Shown: positions 1 to 6,846, numbered from the stretch's first letter. The stretch: 8,453 bases of DNA from Pseudomonadota bacterium (GCA_023441105.1 JAEZQX010000320.1:1-8453), one strand, 5' to 3'. Made by a program: numbers and translations. The notes: generated by a model not told the origin, from the letters alone.

Positions 1-521
1 CGCGTCAGGACCTGGCGCGGGTTGGCCATCATGTAGGCGAGCAGCCGGAACTCGCGCGGCTGCAGCGCGATCGTCCTGCCGCCGCGCTGCACCCGATGGT
101 TGAGCAGGTCCACCTGCAGGTCGCCGATGGAAAGCCGGGAGGGGGCGGCGGGGGATTGCGAGCGCCGGATCAGCGCCTCGAGGCGGGCGGCCAGCTCCGG
201 AAGTGCGAACGGCTTGGCCAGGTAATCGTCGCCGCCTGCCTTGAGCCCCTTGACCCGCTCGTCGAGCGCCGCCAAGGCGCTGAGCACGATCACCGGGGTC
301 TTGAGCCCGGCGGCGCGCATGGCGCCGAGAATCGACAGGCCGTCGACGTCGCCGGGCAGCATCCGGTCCAGCACGATGACGTCCCAGGGGCGGCCAGTGG
401 CGAGCTCGAGGGCCGCCGCAGGATCAGCGCAGACGGTGACATGATGGCCACCCTCGCGCAGTCCCTGGGCGACGTATTCCGCATTGACGGCGTCGTCCTC
501 GACGATCAGGCAGCGCCACAT
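1..521 (-). CDS. OmpR/PhoB-type two-component response regulator, C-terminus cut by window edge
   Basis: This is a DNA-binding response regulator that would take a phosphate from a sensor kinase and control transcription. The frame runs from ATG at 521 off the left edge, giving 173 residues with no stop. The receiver domain covers about residues 2-118, with an acidic pocket at E8/D9/D10, the phospho-acceptor D52 in LDRMLPG, the Ser switch residue S81 and the conserved K103 in AKPF. After a short linker, about residues 128-173 begin the winged-helix domain (the typical LQPREFRLL segment). Roughly 50 residues including the recognition helix lie outside the window, so the target genes cannot be judged. 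The start has only a weak upstream GGAA. It is divergent from the racemase-family gene at 608. A histidine kinase partner would most likely lie further left. Family assignment is secure; function is unknown. Confidence 0.93.
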   Translation of the reverse strand, partial: MWRCLIVEDDAVNAEYVAQGLREGGHHVTVCADPAAALELATGRPWDVIVLDRMLPGDVDGLSILGAMRAAGLKTPVIVLSALAALDERVKGLKAGGDDYLAKPFALPELAARLEALIRRSQSPAAPSRLSIGDLQVDLLNHRVQRGGRTIALQPREFRLLAYMMANPRQVLT

Positions 522-595
522 GTTGCGGTTCCGGTCATCACGCCAGCATCGGCCTCGGCAAGCAGTCGCTCGCGCCGCCACCGGCGCAGGGATCG

Positions 596-601
596 TATTA
601 T
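596..601 (+). promoter_or_regulatory. possible -10 element (TATTAT) just before the racemase-family gene
   Basis: TATTAT is an isolated AT-rich patch in the 86-base divergent gap (522-607) and ends six bases before the ATG at 608. Transcription starting about seven bases after it would begin at or next to the ATG, which fits the absence of a Shine-Dalgarno sequence there. On the other strand the same patch reads CATAAT (603-598) and could serve the divergent response regulator. I see no convincing -35 box for either direction, so this is a weak call. Confidence 0.25.
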
Positions 602-607
602 GGGTCC

Positions 608-1351
608 ATGTCCAACCCCGAGAAGGCGATGGCCGCACCAGGCGTCGCTGCTTCCCCTGCCGCCATCGGTATCCTGATGCTCGATTCGCGCTTCGAGCGT
701 CCTCCCGGGGATCCGGGCAATGCCGCCAGCTGGCCGTTCCCGGTCCTCTATGCCGTGGTCAACGGGGCGAGCCCGGCCAAGGTGGTGCGCGACGGCGCGG
801 CCGGCCTGCTGCCGGACTTCATTGCCGCCGGCCGCGAGCTGGTGACGCGCGGCGCCGCGGCCATCGCCACCAGCTGCGGCTTCCTGTCGATCTTCCAGCG
901 CGAGATGTCGCAGGCGCTCGGCGTGCCGGTGGCGAGCTCGGCGCTGCTGCAGGTGCCCTGGGCGCAGGCGATGCTGGCCCCGGGCCGGCGGGTGGGCGTG
1001 ATCACTGCCTGTGCGGCGACCCTTACGCAGGCGCACCTGGCCGCGGCCGGGGCCGCGGCGGACACGCCGGTGGCGGGCCTGGAGCACGGCACCGAACTCT
1101 ATCGCGTGCTGGTCGCCGGCGAGAAGGACGATATCGATCCGCAGGCCGCGCAGCAGGACGTGCTGGCGGCGGGCCGCCAGCTGCTGGCCGATCATCCGGA
1201 GGTGGCGGCGATCGTCCTGGAATGCACCAACCTGCCGCCGTATGCTTCGGCGCTGCAGGCCGCCGTCGGGCTGCCGGTGTACGACATCCATTCGCTGGTC
1301 AGCTGGCTGCATGCAGGCTTGCGGCCGCGGACCTTCCCCGGCCGGTGCTGA
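608..1351 (+). CDS. Asp/Glu/hydantoin racemase superfamily protein
   Basis: This 247-residue protein belongs to the cofactor-independent racemase superfamily, whose members interconvert amino-acid enantiomers or related acids with two cysteines acting as acid and base. Both are visible: C90 in ATSCGF and C206 in LECTNLP, one in each half of the protein, as expected for the two-domain fold. An early strand (IGILMLDSRFE, 20-30) opens the fold. There is no signal peptide or membrane segment, so it should be cytoplasmic. The exact substrate is not readable; aspartate, glutamate, hydantoin and maleate-type substrates all occur in this superfamily. ATG 608 lacks a Shine-Dalgarno sequence. ATG 629 is an alternative start, with a purine-rich stretch placed too close. 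The gene is followed after 47 bases by a D-2-hydroxyacid dehydrogenase on the same strand, which hints at handling of D-configured acids, but that link is only inferred. Confidence 0.88.
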   Translation: MSNPEKAMAAPGVAASPAAIGILMLDSRFERPPGDPGNAASWPFPVLYAVVNGASPAKVVRDGAAGLLPDFIAAGRELVTRGAAAIATSCGFLSIFQREMSQALGVPVASSALLQVPWAQAMLAPGRRVGVITACAATLTQAHLAAAGAAADTPVAGLEHGTELYRVLVAGEKDDIDPQAAQQDVLAAGRQLLADHPEVAAIVLECTNLPPYASALQAAVGLPVYDIHSLVSWLHAGLRPRTFPGRC

Positions 1352-1398
1352 CCCATGGTGCCGGCCACGTCACTCGAACTTTTTCGACCCCCTCGCCG

Positions 1399-2388
1399 AT
1401 GACCAGCAACCTCTTGCGCCCATTGCCCTCCCGCGAGGACCTCACCATCTGCTTCGCCCATCCCGCCTACCGGATGGCGGAGCGCTTCGCCGAACGCGGC
1501 ACCGGCATCCGCCACCTCGAGGTGCGCAGCCTCGAGGCCCTGCAGTCTCGGCTTGCCGAGGCGCAGGTGCTGGTGGTGTCGGGGCTGTGGCGCAACGCGC
1601 TGATCGCCGCTGCGCCGCGGCTCGCCTTCATCCAATCGATCAGCGCCGGTGTCGACCAGTACGACCGGCAGCTGCTGAAGGACGCCGGCATCCGCCTGGC
1701 AAGCGCCCAGGGCGCCAACGAGCGGGCGGTGGCCGAACACGCGCTCGCCCTGATGCTCGCGCTGGCGAGGAAGCTGCCGATGGCGCGGGACAACCAGGCG
1801 GCGCGCCGCTGGCGGGGGCTGGTCTCCGCCATCGACCAGCGCGAGGACGAGCTGGGCGGCAAGACCCTGGTGATCGTCGGCATGGGGCGCATCGGCTCGC
1901 GGCTGGCGCGACTCGCGCACGCCTGCGACATGCGGGTCATCGGCGTCAAGCGCGACGCCTCCCGCGGAGCCGAGGCCGCGGACCGGGTCGTGCCGACGAC
2001 GGACTTGCTGCAGGCGCTGGCCGAGGCCGACTATGTCGCGCTCACTTGCCCGCTCACCGACGAGACCCGCAATCTCCTCGACGTCCGCGCCTTCGAGGCG
2101 CTGCGTCCGCATGCCTGCCTGATCAACGTGGCGCGCGGCGCGGTGGTCGACGAGGCGGCGCTGGTGCAGGCGCTGCAGCAGGGTCGCCTCGCGGCGGCTG
2201 CCGTCGACTGCGTGCGGGAGGAGCCGCTGCCGCCATCGTCGCCGCTGTGGACGGTCGACAACCTGCTGATCACGCCGCACAGTGCCGGCGAGACCCGCCG
2301 CTACGAGGACAACGTGATCGACCTGTTGCTGGAGAACCTGGAACGCTGGTGGTCCGGCGATTCCACCTTGAAGAACGCCATCGTCTGA
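1399..2388 (+). CDS. D-2-hydroxyacid dehydrogenase (glyoxylate/hydroxypyruvate reductase-like)
   Basis: This 329-residue protein is an NAD(P)-dependent oxidoreductase that interconverts 2-oxoacids and D-2-hydroxyacids in the cytoplasm. The length is normal for the family. The substrate domain is split between about 15-115 and 300-329 and includes the ISAGVDQYD loop (81-89). The cofactor domain lies between, with the GMGRIG dinucleotide motif at 161-166. The catalytic set is complete: R246 in NVARGA, E275 in REEPLP and H294 in TPHSAGE. At the end of the second Rossmann strand the usual Asp is missing and the sequence reads GVKRD (K184, R185), which suggests NADP(H) preference. The open frame continues far upstream over the racemase gene, but ATG 1399 starts the recognisable protein. 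No good Shine-Dalgarno sequence is visible before it. Substrate (glyoxylate, hydroxypyruvate, phenylpyruvate or other) is not determined. Confidence 0.9.
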   Translation: MTSNLLRPLPSREDLTICFAHPAYRMAERFAERGTGIRHLEVRSLEALQSRLAEAQVLVVSGLWRNALIAAAPRLAFIQSISAGVDQYDRQLLKDAGIRLASAQGANERAVAEHALALMLALARKLPMARDNQAARRWRGLVSAIDQREDELGGKTLVIVGMGRIGSRLARLAHACDMRVIGVKRDASRGAEAADRVVPTTDLLQALAEADYVALTCPLTDETRNLLDVRAFEALRPHACLINVARGAVVDEAALVQALQQGRLAAAAVDCVREEPLPPSSPLWTVDNLLITPHSAGETRRYEDNVIDLLLENLERWWSGDSTLKNAIV

Positions 2389-2392
2389 GGAG
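2388..2392 (+). promoter_or_regulatory. Shine-Dalgarno AGGAG of the gamma carbonic anhydrase gene
   Basis: AGGAG sits seven bases before ATG 2400 and overlaps the TGA stop (2386-2388) of the dehydrogenase gene. This fixes the start and suggests translational coupling within one transcript. Confidence 0.8.
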
Positions 2393-2399
2393 AACCAAC

Positions 2400-2924
2400 A
2401 TGCCCATCTACCAGTACGGCGAACAGCGGCCGTCGATCGACGCTTCCGCGTTCGTCGCCGCCGAGGCCACCGTCATCGGCGACGTGGTGCTGGCCGCGGA
2501 TTCCAGCGTCTGGCACGGCGTGGTCATCCGCGGCGACAGCGCCCGCATCACCGTCGGCAAGGGCAGCAACGTGCAGGACGGCGCGGTCCTTCATGCCGAC
2601 GAGGGTGTGCCGCTGACGATCGGCGACAACGTCACGGTCGGCCACCAGGCCATGCTGCACGGCTGCACCATCGGCGACGGCACGCTGGTCGGCATCCAGG
2701 CCGTGGTGCTGAACAATGCGGTGATCGGCAGGAACTGCCTGATCGGGGCGGGCGCGGTGGTGACCGAGGGCAAGCAGTTTCCCGACAACTCGCTGATCGT
2801 CGGCGCCCCGGCGCGGGTGGTGCGCGAGATGAGTCCCGAACAGGTGCTCAGGATCGGGGAGAATGCCAGGCACTACGCGGCGCACCAGAAGACCTACCGG
2901 CAATCGCTGCGCCGTCTCGATTGA
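2400..2924 (+). CDS. gamma-class carbonic anhydrase / YrdA-type left-handed beta-helix protein
   Basis: This 174-residue protein has the hexapeptide-repeat pattern of a left-handed beta-helix (about 12-140) followed by a C-terminal alpha-helix (about 143-170), as in gamma carbonic anhydrases and their YrdA/PaaY relatives. Three histidines match the trimer-interface metal site: H65 in VLHADEG, then H82 and H87 in GHQAMLHG. The conserved R44-G-D46 and Q59-D60 residues are also present. Numbered against Methanosarcina Cam, this form lacks the long acidic loop that carries a proton-shuttle Glu, so CO2 hydration should not be assumed. Many relatives have weak or unknown activity, and some act as thioesterases or acyltransferase-like proteins. 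It is cytoplasmic, with no signal peptide. The gene is 11 bases after the dehydrogenase. Its last 77 bases overlap the 3' end of ctaG on the other strand. Confidence 0.93.
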   Translation: MPIYQYGEQRPSIDASAFVAAEATVIGDVVLAADSSVWHGVVIRGDSARITVGKGSNVQDGAVLHADEGVPLTIGDNVTVGHQAMLHGCTIGDGTLVGIQAVVLNNAVIGRNCLIGAGAVVTEGKQFPDNSLIVGAPARVVREMSPEQVLRIGENARHYAAHQKTYRQSLRRLD

Positions 2925-3855
2925 GGCCGATCCAGCGCATCGCCAGCAGCAGGCCGGTGACGAAGTAGGCGGTGCCGGCGGGGATCCACATCACCAGCCC
3001 GCCGAGCTGCTGGTCGTCGAGCGCCGGGATGCCGAGCGCCGGCGCGGTCCGCAGGTAGGTCGGGTACCACACGACGGGCGAGAGCGTCAGCAGCGCCCCG
3101 AGCGCGCTGCTGTGGACCATGGTGGTGAACAGGTACAGCATCGCCGTGCCCTGGGCACTGCGCTCGGCCTGGCCCAGCGCCGACCACCAGAACAGCAGCG
3201 CGGTGAAGAGGAAGCTGAAGTGCTGCAGCGTATGCAGGGCTGGGTCGGCGAGCGCGGCGTCGAACAGCGCGGAGACATGCCACAGCCACAACGCCAGCGC
3301 GTGCACCAGCCAGGCGCCGAGTGGCGACGAGAGCTGCAGCCACGGGATGCGCCAGCCGGGATGGCGGAAGAAGGCGCCGATGCCGGGGCGCCAGCCGGAA
3401 GGCAGCGCCCAGACCCAGGCGGCCAGCGGCTTGCCCACCACCAGCAGCGGCGCCGCCACCACCATCAGCAACTCGTGCTGCAGCATGTGAGCCGAGAACA
3501 GCTGGCTGCCGAGCGGATCGACCGGCGACACCAGCGCGACCGCCAGCGCCAGCCAGCCGCTGGCGAATGCCGCAGCCTGCGGGACGGACACGCCGCGGCC
3601 GGCGCCGGCGCGGCGCCACACGCGACGCAGGCCGATGGAGTAGAGCGCAGCACTGGCGAGCAGGCAGGCGACGACCCACGGCTCGAACGACCACTGCAGC
3701 ACCCACGCCGCGGCATCGGCGCTGCCGGCCGCCGCGCCGCGCCCGGCGGCCATCCCTGCCGCAGTGGCGTCCGGTCGCTCCGGCACATGGGCGCCGGCGG
3801 GTCCGCCTGCCAGCAGCAGCGCGAGCGTCAGGACACACAGGGCGACAGCAACCAT
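2848..3855 (-). CDS. ctaG: cytochrome c oxidase assembly protein CtaG (caa3_CtaG family)
   Basis: This 335-residue integral membrane protein belongs to the caa3-type CtaG family, which is needed to make active caa3 oxidase and is thought to help copper insertion. It is not the unrelated Cox11 protein that is also called CtaG. Residues 1-22 form a signal-like hydrophobic segment ending in AGA. About seven further membrane segments follow near 58-77, 93-112, 127-150, 178-198, 207-227, 238-260 and 284-306. Candidate metal-binding histidines in family positions are H123 and H127 in AHMLQHE, H193 in WLWH and H212 in LQHF, and the MWIPAG motif is at 289-294. The gene is last in the oxidase operon and its ATG lies inside the end of the upstream small gene (28-base overlap). 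The polar tail (about 311-335) is encoded partly opposite the carbonic anhydrase gene. Confidence 0.92.
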   Translation of the reverse strand: MVAVALCVLTLALLLAGGPAGAHVPERPDATAAGMAAGRGAAAGSADAAAWVLQWSFEPWVVACLLASAALYSIGLRRVWRRAGAGRGVSVPQAAAFASGWLALAVALVSPVDPLGSQLFSAHMLQHELLMVVAAPLLVVGKPLAAWVWALPSGWRPGIGAFFRHPGWRIPWLQLSSPLGAWLVHALALWLWHVSALFDAALADPALHTLQHFSFLFTALLFWWSALGQAERSAQGTAMLYLFTTMVHSSALGALLTLSPVVWYPTYLRTAPALGIPALDDQQLGGLVMWIPAGTAYFVTGLLLAMRWIGLNRDGAAIAGRSSGAPRSAWHSPRS

Positions 3856-4172
3856 TGCGGGATCCAGATCCCCAGGATGACCAGCGACGAGAGCAGGCCG
3901 ACCAGCGTGGCGACGCCGGCGATGAACCGTGGGCGCACCTCGGCGAGGTCCGAGTCCAGCGGCGCCTCCGGCACCGGCCGCCGCGCGCGGCGGCGCATTT
4001 CGCCGAAGGCCATCGCGGTGAAGGTGACAGCCAGCACGAGGAAGACGGCGCTCGACGCGTGCAGCCAGCCGGTGTGCTGCGCGGCGCAGGACGGAGTCAC
4101 CAGCGCGAAGGCAACGGACAGATGCGCCAAGGCCAGCGACGGTGCGGCCAGCAAGGCGGGCCAGGTTCGCAT
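3828..4172 (-). CDS. small membrane protein of the oxidase operon, unknown function
   Basis: This 114-residue protein lies between ctaE and ctaG. I do not recognise a named family with certainty. It has three likely membrane helices (about 5-27, 38-58 and 83-106). A positively charged patch (MRRRARR, 59-65) and an acidic stretch (EAPLDSDLAE) lie between the second and third helices. The start is well supported by GGAGG at 4180-4184, seven bases before ATG 4172. Its end overlaps the start of ctaG by 28 bases, which suggests translational coupling. The position matches that of CoxP or subunit IV-like proteins in alternative coxMNOP oxidase operons, so a small accessory oxidase subunit or an assembly helper is the best guess. 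The short N-terminal region has no obvious metal-binding motif, although C29 and H33 occur in PSCAAQH. Confidence 0.82.
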   Translation of the reverse strand: MRTWPALLAAPSLALAHLSVAFALVTPSCAAQHTGWLHASSAVFLVLAVTFTAMAFGEMRRRARRPVPEAPLDSDLAEVRPRFIAGVATLVGLLSSLVILGIWIPQWLLSPCVS

Positions 4173-4179
4173 GGCAGGT

Positions 4180-4184
4180 CCTCC
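4180..4184 (-). promoter_or_regulatory. Shine-Dalgarno GGAGG of the 114-residue membrane protein gene
   Basis: On the minus strand GGAGG lies seven bases before ATG 4172. It marks an internal start in a longer open frame that otherwise reads through ctaE, and so supports this small gene as real. Confidence 0.8.
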
Positions 4185-4201
4185 GTCTTGCCCGATGCGG
4201 C

Positions 4202-4861
4202 TCAGGTGATCCGCGGCACGAGGTAGATCACCGCGTAGATCGGCAGCCAGCTCGCCACCACGAAGTACCAGTAGAGCGCGTTCTCGCTGACGTCCACGAA
4301 GCGGGTGCCCTCGAGCGGACCGGTATGCATCAGCACCGTCAGCACTGCGGAGTCGATGGTATCCGTCAGCAGATGCACGGTGTGCAGTCCCAGCAGGACC
4401 CAGACGATCGAGCCGTACGCATCCTCGTCCCAGCGGATGTTGAGCGTCCTGAACTCCATGACCCGCACCAGCAGGAAGGCCACGGAGAAGCCGAGGCAGG
4501 CCAGCAGCCCGATGCGCACGCGCTTCAGGTCGTGGCGTTCCGCCACCCGCTTGGTCCAGTGATTCGGCCAGCCGCTGACCAGCAGGATGGCGACGTTGAG
4601 CGAACCCCAGGTCAGCTCGGGCGGCAGGCCGGATGGCGGCCAGCGCAAGGCGTGGCTTTGCAGGTAGAAGTAGGACGCGATGGCGAGCGCGAAGACGGTG
4701 CCCTCGATCGCCATCATGCCGAGCGTGCCCCACCACATCAGGCTGCGATGGCTGAAGCCGTAGCTCGGCAGCTGCGACACATCGAGCGCGGCATCGCGAA
4801 CCCGCACCCGCGCCTGCGCCTCCTTCAGGCGCACCATCGCCGCCTCGTTGTGCAGCTTCAC
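4202..4861 (-). CDS. ctaE: cytochrome c oxidase subunit III (short, five-helix form)
   Basis: This 219-residue protein is subunit III of the heme-copper oxidase. It carries no redox centre and stabilises subunit I in the membrane. It is shorter than the roughly 260-residue seven-helix form and matches the five-helix bo3/caa3 type, with helices near 41-66, 84-98, 115-136, 150-174 and 193-215. Family features are EGTVFALAIASYFYL at 53-67, the helix-embedded E136 in VMEFRTL, GLHTVHLLTDT at 158-168 and ENALYWYFV at 193-201. The start is GTG at 4861, chosen because GGGAGG (4867-4872) lies five bases upstream; the first in-frame ATG (residue 9) has no comparable site. It follows ctaD after 28 bases and precedes the 114-residue gene after 29 bases. 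Confidence 0.94.
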   Translation of the reverse strand: MKLHNEAAMVRLKEAQARVRVRDAALDVSQLPSYGFSHRSLMWWGTLGMMAIEGTVFALAIASYFYLQSHALRWPPSGLPPELTWGSLNVAILLVSGWPNHWTKRVAERHDLKRVRIGLLACLGFSVAFLLVRVMEFRTLNIRWDEDAYGSIVWVLLGLHTVHLLTDTIDSAVLTVLMHTGPLEGTRFVDVSENALYWYFVVASWLPIYAVIYLVPRIT

Positions 4862-4866
4862 CCGAG

Positions 4867-4872
4867 CCTCCC
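4867..4872 (-). promoter_or_regulatory. Shine-Dalgarno GGGAGG deciding the GTG start of ctaE
   Basis: GGGAGG on the minus strand is five bases before GTG 4861, inside the 28-base gap after the ctaD stop. It favours the GTG over the ATG eight codons further in. Confidence 0.75.
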
Positions 4873-4889
4873 GGGACCCGTCGCCTTGC

Positions 4890-6827
4890 TCACGGCGCGC
4901 GCTCCAGCAGCAGATGCTCCTCGGTCTCCTTGTGCCGCGGCCAGAACCAGGCGATCAGCGCGACGGCCAGCGGGAAGGCGGTCCACACCACGACCCACGG
5001 ATTGAAGATCGAGCCGACGAACATGGCGGTGGTGGCGACGGCGCTCAGGAACGGCCAGATGCTCGGCGTCGGAAAGAGGGTGCGATTGTCGGGCTCGGCG
5101 TCGAGCACCGTGGTCAGCAGCACCTCGCGGTGGTTCACCGCAAGCCCGGCCACGTGGCTGGGATGGCGCAACGGTTCCCATGCCGGCTCGCGGCCGTAGA
5201 CCACCGGTACGGCGACGAAGTTGCCGGCCGGCGGCGGCGAGGAGGTCGCCCATTCGAGCGTGCCACCACCCCATGGGTTGTCGCCGGCCAGCTCGCCATG
5301 ACGCCGGCTGCGCCAGACGTTCACCAGGAACAGCAGCACGCTGACGGCGATCATCATCGCACCTGCCGTGGCGACCAGGTTCATCGTGTCCCAGCCCATC
5401 CCGGCGGGATAGGTGTAGACCCGCCGCGGCATGCCGATCATGCCCAGCAGGTGCATCGGGAAGAAGGTGACGTTGAAGCCGACGAAGAACAGCCAGAAGT
5501 TCCAGCGCCCGAGCGGCTCGCTCATCAGCCGGCCGGTGAACTTCGGATACCAGTAGTAGATGGCGCCGAACAGCGGGAACACGGCGCCGCCGATCAGCAC
5601 GTAGTGCAGGTGCGCGACGACGAAATAGGTATCGTGGACCTGCAGGTCCAGCGGCACCATCGCCAGCATCAGGCCGGTCAGGCCGCCGAGCACCAGGATG
5701 AAGAAGAACGCCAGCACGAACAACAGCGGCACCTTGAAATGGAGCCGTCCCGTCCAGAGGGTGGCGATCCAGCAGAAAATCTGCACCGCCGACGGGATGG
5801 CGATGAGCAGGCTGACCGCGGTGAAGAAGCTCTTCCCCAGCTCCGGCAGGTTGGTGGCGAACATGTGGTGCACCCACAGGCCGAACGCCAGGAAGGCGGT
5901 GGCGATCAACGCCAGCACCATCGCGCTGTAGCCGAAGATGGGGCGGCGCGCGAAAGTCGGGATGATGGCGGAGTTGAAGCCGAGCCCCGGGATGAAGATC
6001 AGGTACACCTCCGGATGGCCGAAGAACCAGAAAAGATGCTGCCACAGCAGCGCGTCGCCGCCTTCGCCGGGGTTGTAGAAGTGGGTGGCGACCAGGCGAT
6101 CGAGGATCAGCATGCCGCTGCTCAGCATCACCGCCGGCATCGCGAACATGATCATGAAGGCGGTCACCAGCATCGCCCAGACGAACAGCGGGATCCGGTT
6201 CAAGGTCATGCCCGGTGCCCGCAGCTTGAAGACGGTGGTGATCAGGATCACCGCCTCGAGCAGTGCCGACAGCTCGGTGAAGGTGACCAGCTGTGCCCAG
6301 AAGTCCGCGCGCTTGCCGGGCGAGTACTCCGGCCCGGCGAGCGGCACGTAGGAGAACCAGCCGGCGTCGGGGCCGATGTTGAGGACGAAGGCGACGTAGA
6401 GCATCAGGCCGCCGAACAGGTAGACCCAGTAGGCATAGGCGTTGAGCCGCGGGAACGCCAGGCTGCGCGCGCCGATCATCAGCGGCACCAGGTACACCGA
6501 CACCGCCTGCATCACCGGCACGGCGAACAGGAACATCATCGTCGAGCCGTGCATGGTGAACAGCTGGTTGTAGAGGTCGGGGCCCACCAGGTCGTTCTGC
6601 GGCCGGGCGAGCTGCAATCGCATCAGCGCCGCCAGCAGGCCGCCGGCGACGAAGAAGCCGAAGGCGGTGACGATGAAGCGGATGCCGATCGACTTGTGGT
6701 TGACCGCGGACAGCCAGCCGACGAGGCCTGGCGGATCCCGCCAGGTCCGCTCGAGATCCTCGGCGTCGCCGGCAGCAGGCGGCACCGTGTTGAGCCGCGG
6801 CGGCGCGGCTTCGTTCGCCGCCTTCAA
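4890..6827 (-). CDS. ctaD: cytochrome c oxidase subunit I, long A-type form with altered proton channels
   Basis: This is the catalytic subunit that reduces O2 to water at heme a3/CuB. It is 645 residues from the chosen start, longer than the usual 530-560, with two extra C-terminal helices (about 590-627) after the GTLEWATSSPPP motif, as in bo3 and caa3 subunit I. Ligands are complete: H93 and H408 for heme a, H406 for heme a3, and H271, H320 and H321 for CuB. E273 and the cross-link tyrosine Y275 are in GHPEVY. The D-channel Asp is Ser (S122 in GARSLAFP) and the K-channel Lys is Gln (Q349 in IPSAVQIF). The open frame extends upstream into the end of ctaC. I chose TTG 6827 because GGAGG (6836-6840) lies eight bases upstream and after the ctaC stop. 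The gap to ctaC is 19 bases. An alternative start is the GTG at residue 15. Confidence 0.95.
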   Translation of the reverse strand: MKAANEAAPPRLNTVPPAAGDAEDLERTWRDPPGLVGWLSAVNHKSIGIRFIVTAFGFFVAGGLLAALMRLQLARPQNDLVGPDLYNQLFTMHGSTMMFLFAVPVMQAVSVYLVPLMIGARSLAFPRLNAYAYWVYLFGGLMLYVAFVLNIGPDAGWFSYVPLAGPEYSPGKRADFWAQLVTFTELSALLEAVILITTVFKLRAPGMTLNRIPLFVWAMLVTAFMIMFAMPAVMLSSGMLILDRLVATHFYNPGEGGDALLWQHLFWFFGHPEVYLIFIPGLGFNSAIIPTFARRPIFGYSAMVLALIATAFLAFGLWVHHMFATNLPELGKSFFTAVSLLIAIPSAVQIFCWIATLWTGRLHFKVPLLFVLAFFFILVLGGLTGLMLAMVPLDLQVHDTYFVVAHLHYVLIGGAVFPLFGAIYYWYPKFTGRLMSEPLGRWNFWLFFVGFNVTFFPMHLLGMIGMPRRVYTYPAGMGWDTMNLVATAGAMMIAVSVLLFLVNVWRSRRHGELAGDNPWGGGTLEWATSSPPPAGNFVAVPVVYGREPAWEPLRHPSHVAGLAVNHREVLLTTVLDAEPDNRTLFPTPSIWPFLSAVATTAMFVGSIFNPWVVVWTAFPLAVALIAWFWPRHKETEEHLLLERAP

Positions 6828-6835
6828 TGCACTGA

Positions 6836-6840
6836 CCTCC
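6836..6840 (-). promoter_or_regulatory. Shine-Dalgarno GGAGG deciding the TTG start of ctaD
   Basis: Just after the ctaC stop (6847-6849) the minus strand carries GGAGG, eight bases before TTG 6827. The ATG that overlaps the ctaC stop and the nearby GTG are both in another frame and end within a few codons, so the TTG is the best start. Confidence 0.72.
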
Positions 6841-6846
6841 AGTGGT

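Noticed and set aside
506..1312. A 268-codon minus-strand frame across the divergent gap and racemase gene
   Set aside because: Arg/Gln/His-rich shadow frame with no domain; it conflicts with two well-supported genes.
1011..2399. Upstream part of the plus-strand frame that leads into the carbonic anhydrase protein, suggesting a fusion
   Set aside because: The upstream part is Arg/Pro/Gly-rich and out of frame with the real racemase and dehydrogenase genes. A strong Shine-Dalgarno site marks ATG 2400 as the real start.
2863..4226. Long plus-strand frames opposite ctaG and the small membrane gene
   Set aside because: Low-complexity Arg/Gln/Pro composition and no motif; the minus-strand proteins have clear family features.
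4173..4736. N-terminal extension of the 114-residue protein across ctaE
   Set aside because: The extension is an Arg/His-rich shadow of ctaE. ATG 4172 has a proper GGAGG site and starts the hydrophobic protein.
4890..6827. Subunit I as a nitric oxide reductase rather than an oxygen reductase
   Set aside because: The active-site Tyr in GHPEVY and the full CuA site in the partner subunit point to an oxygen reductase, although the channel changes resemble those in some NO reductases.
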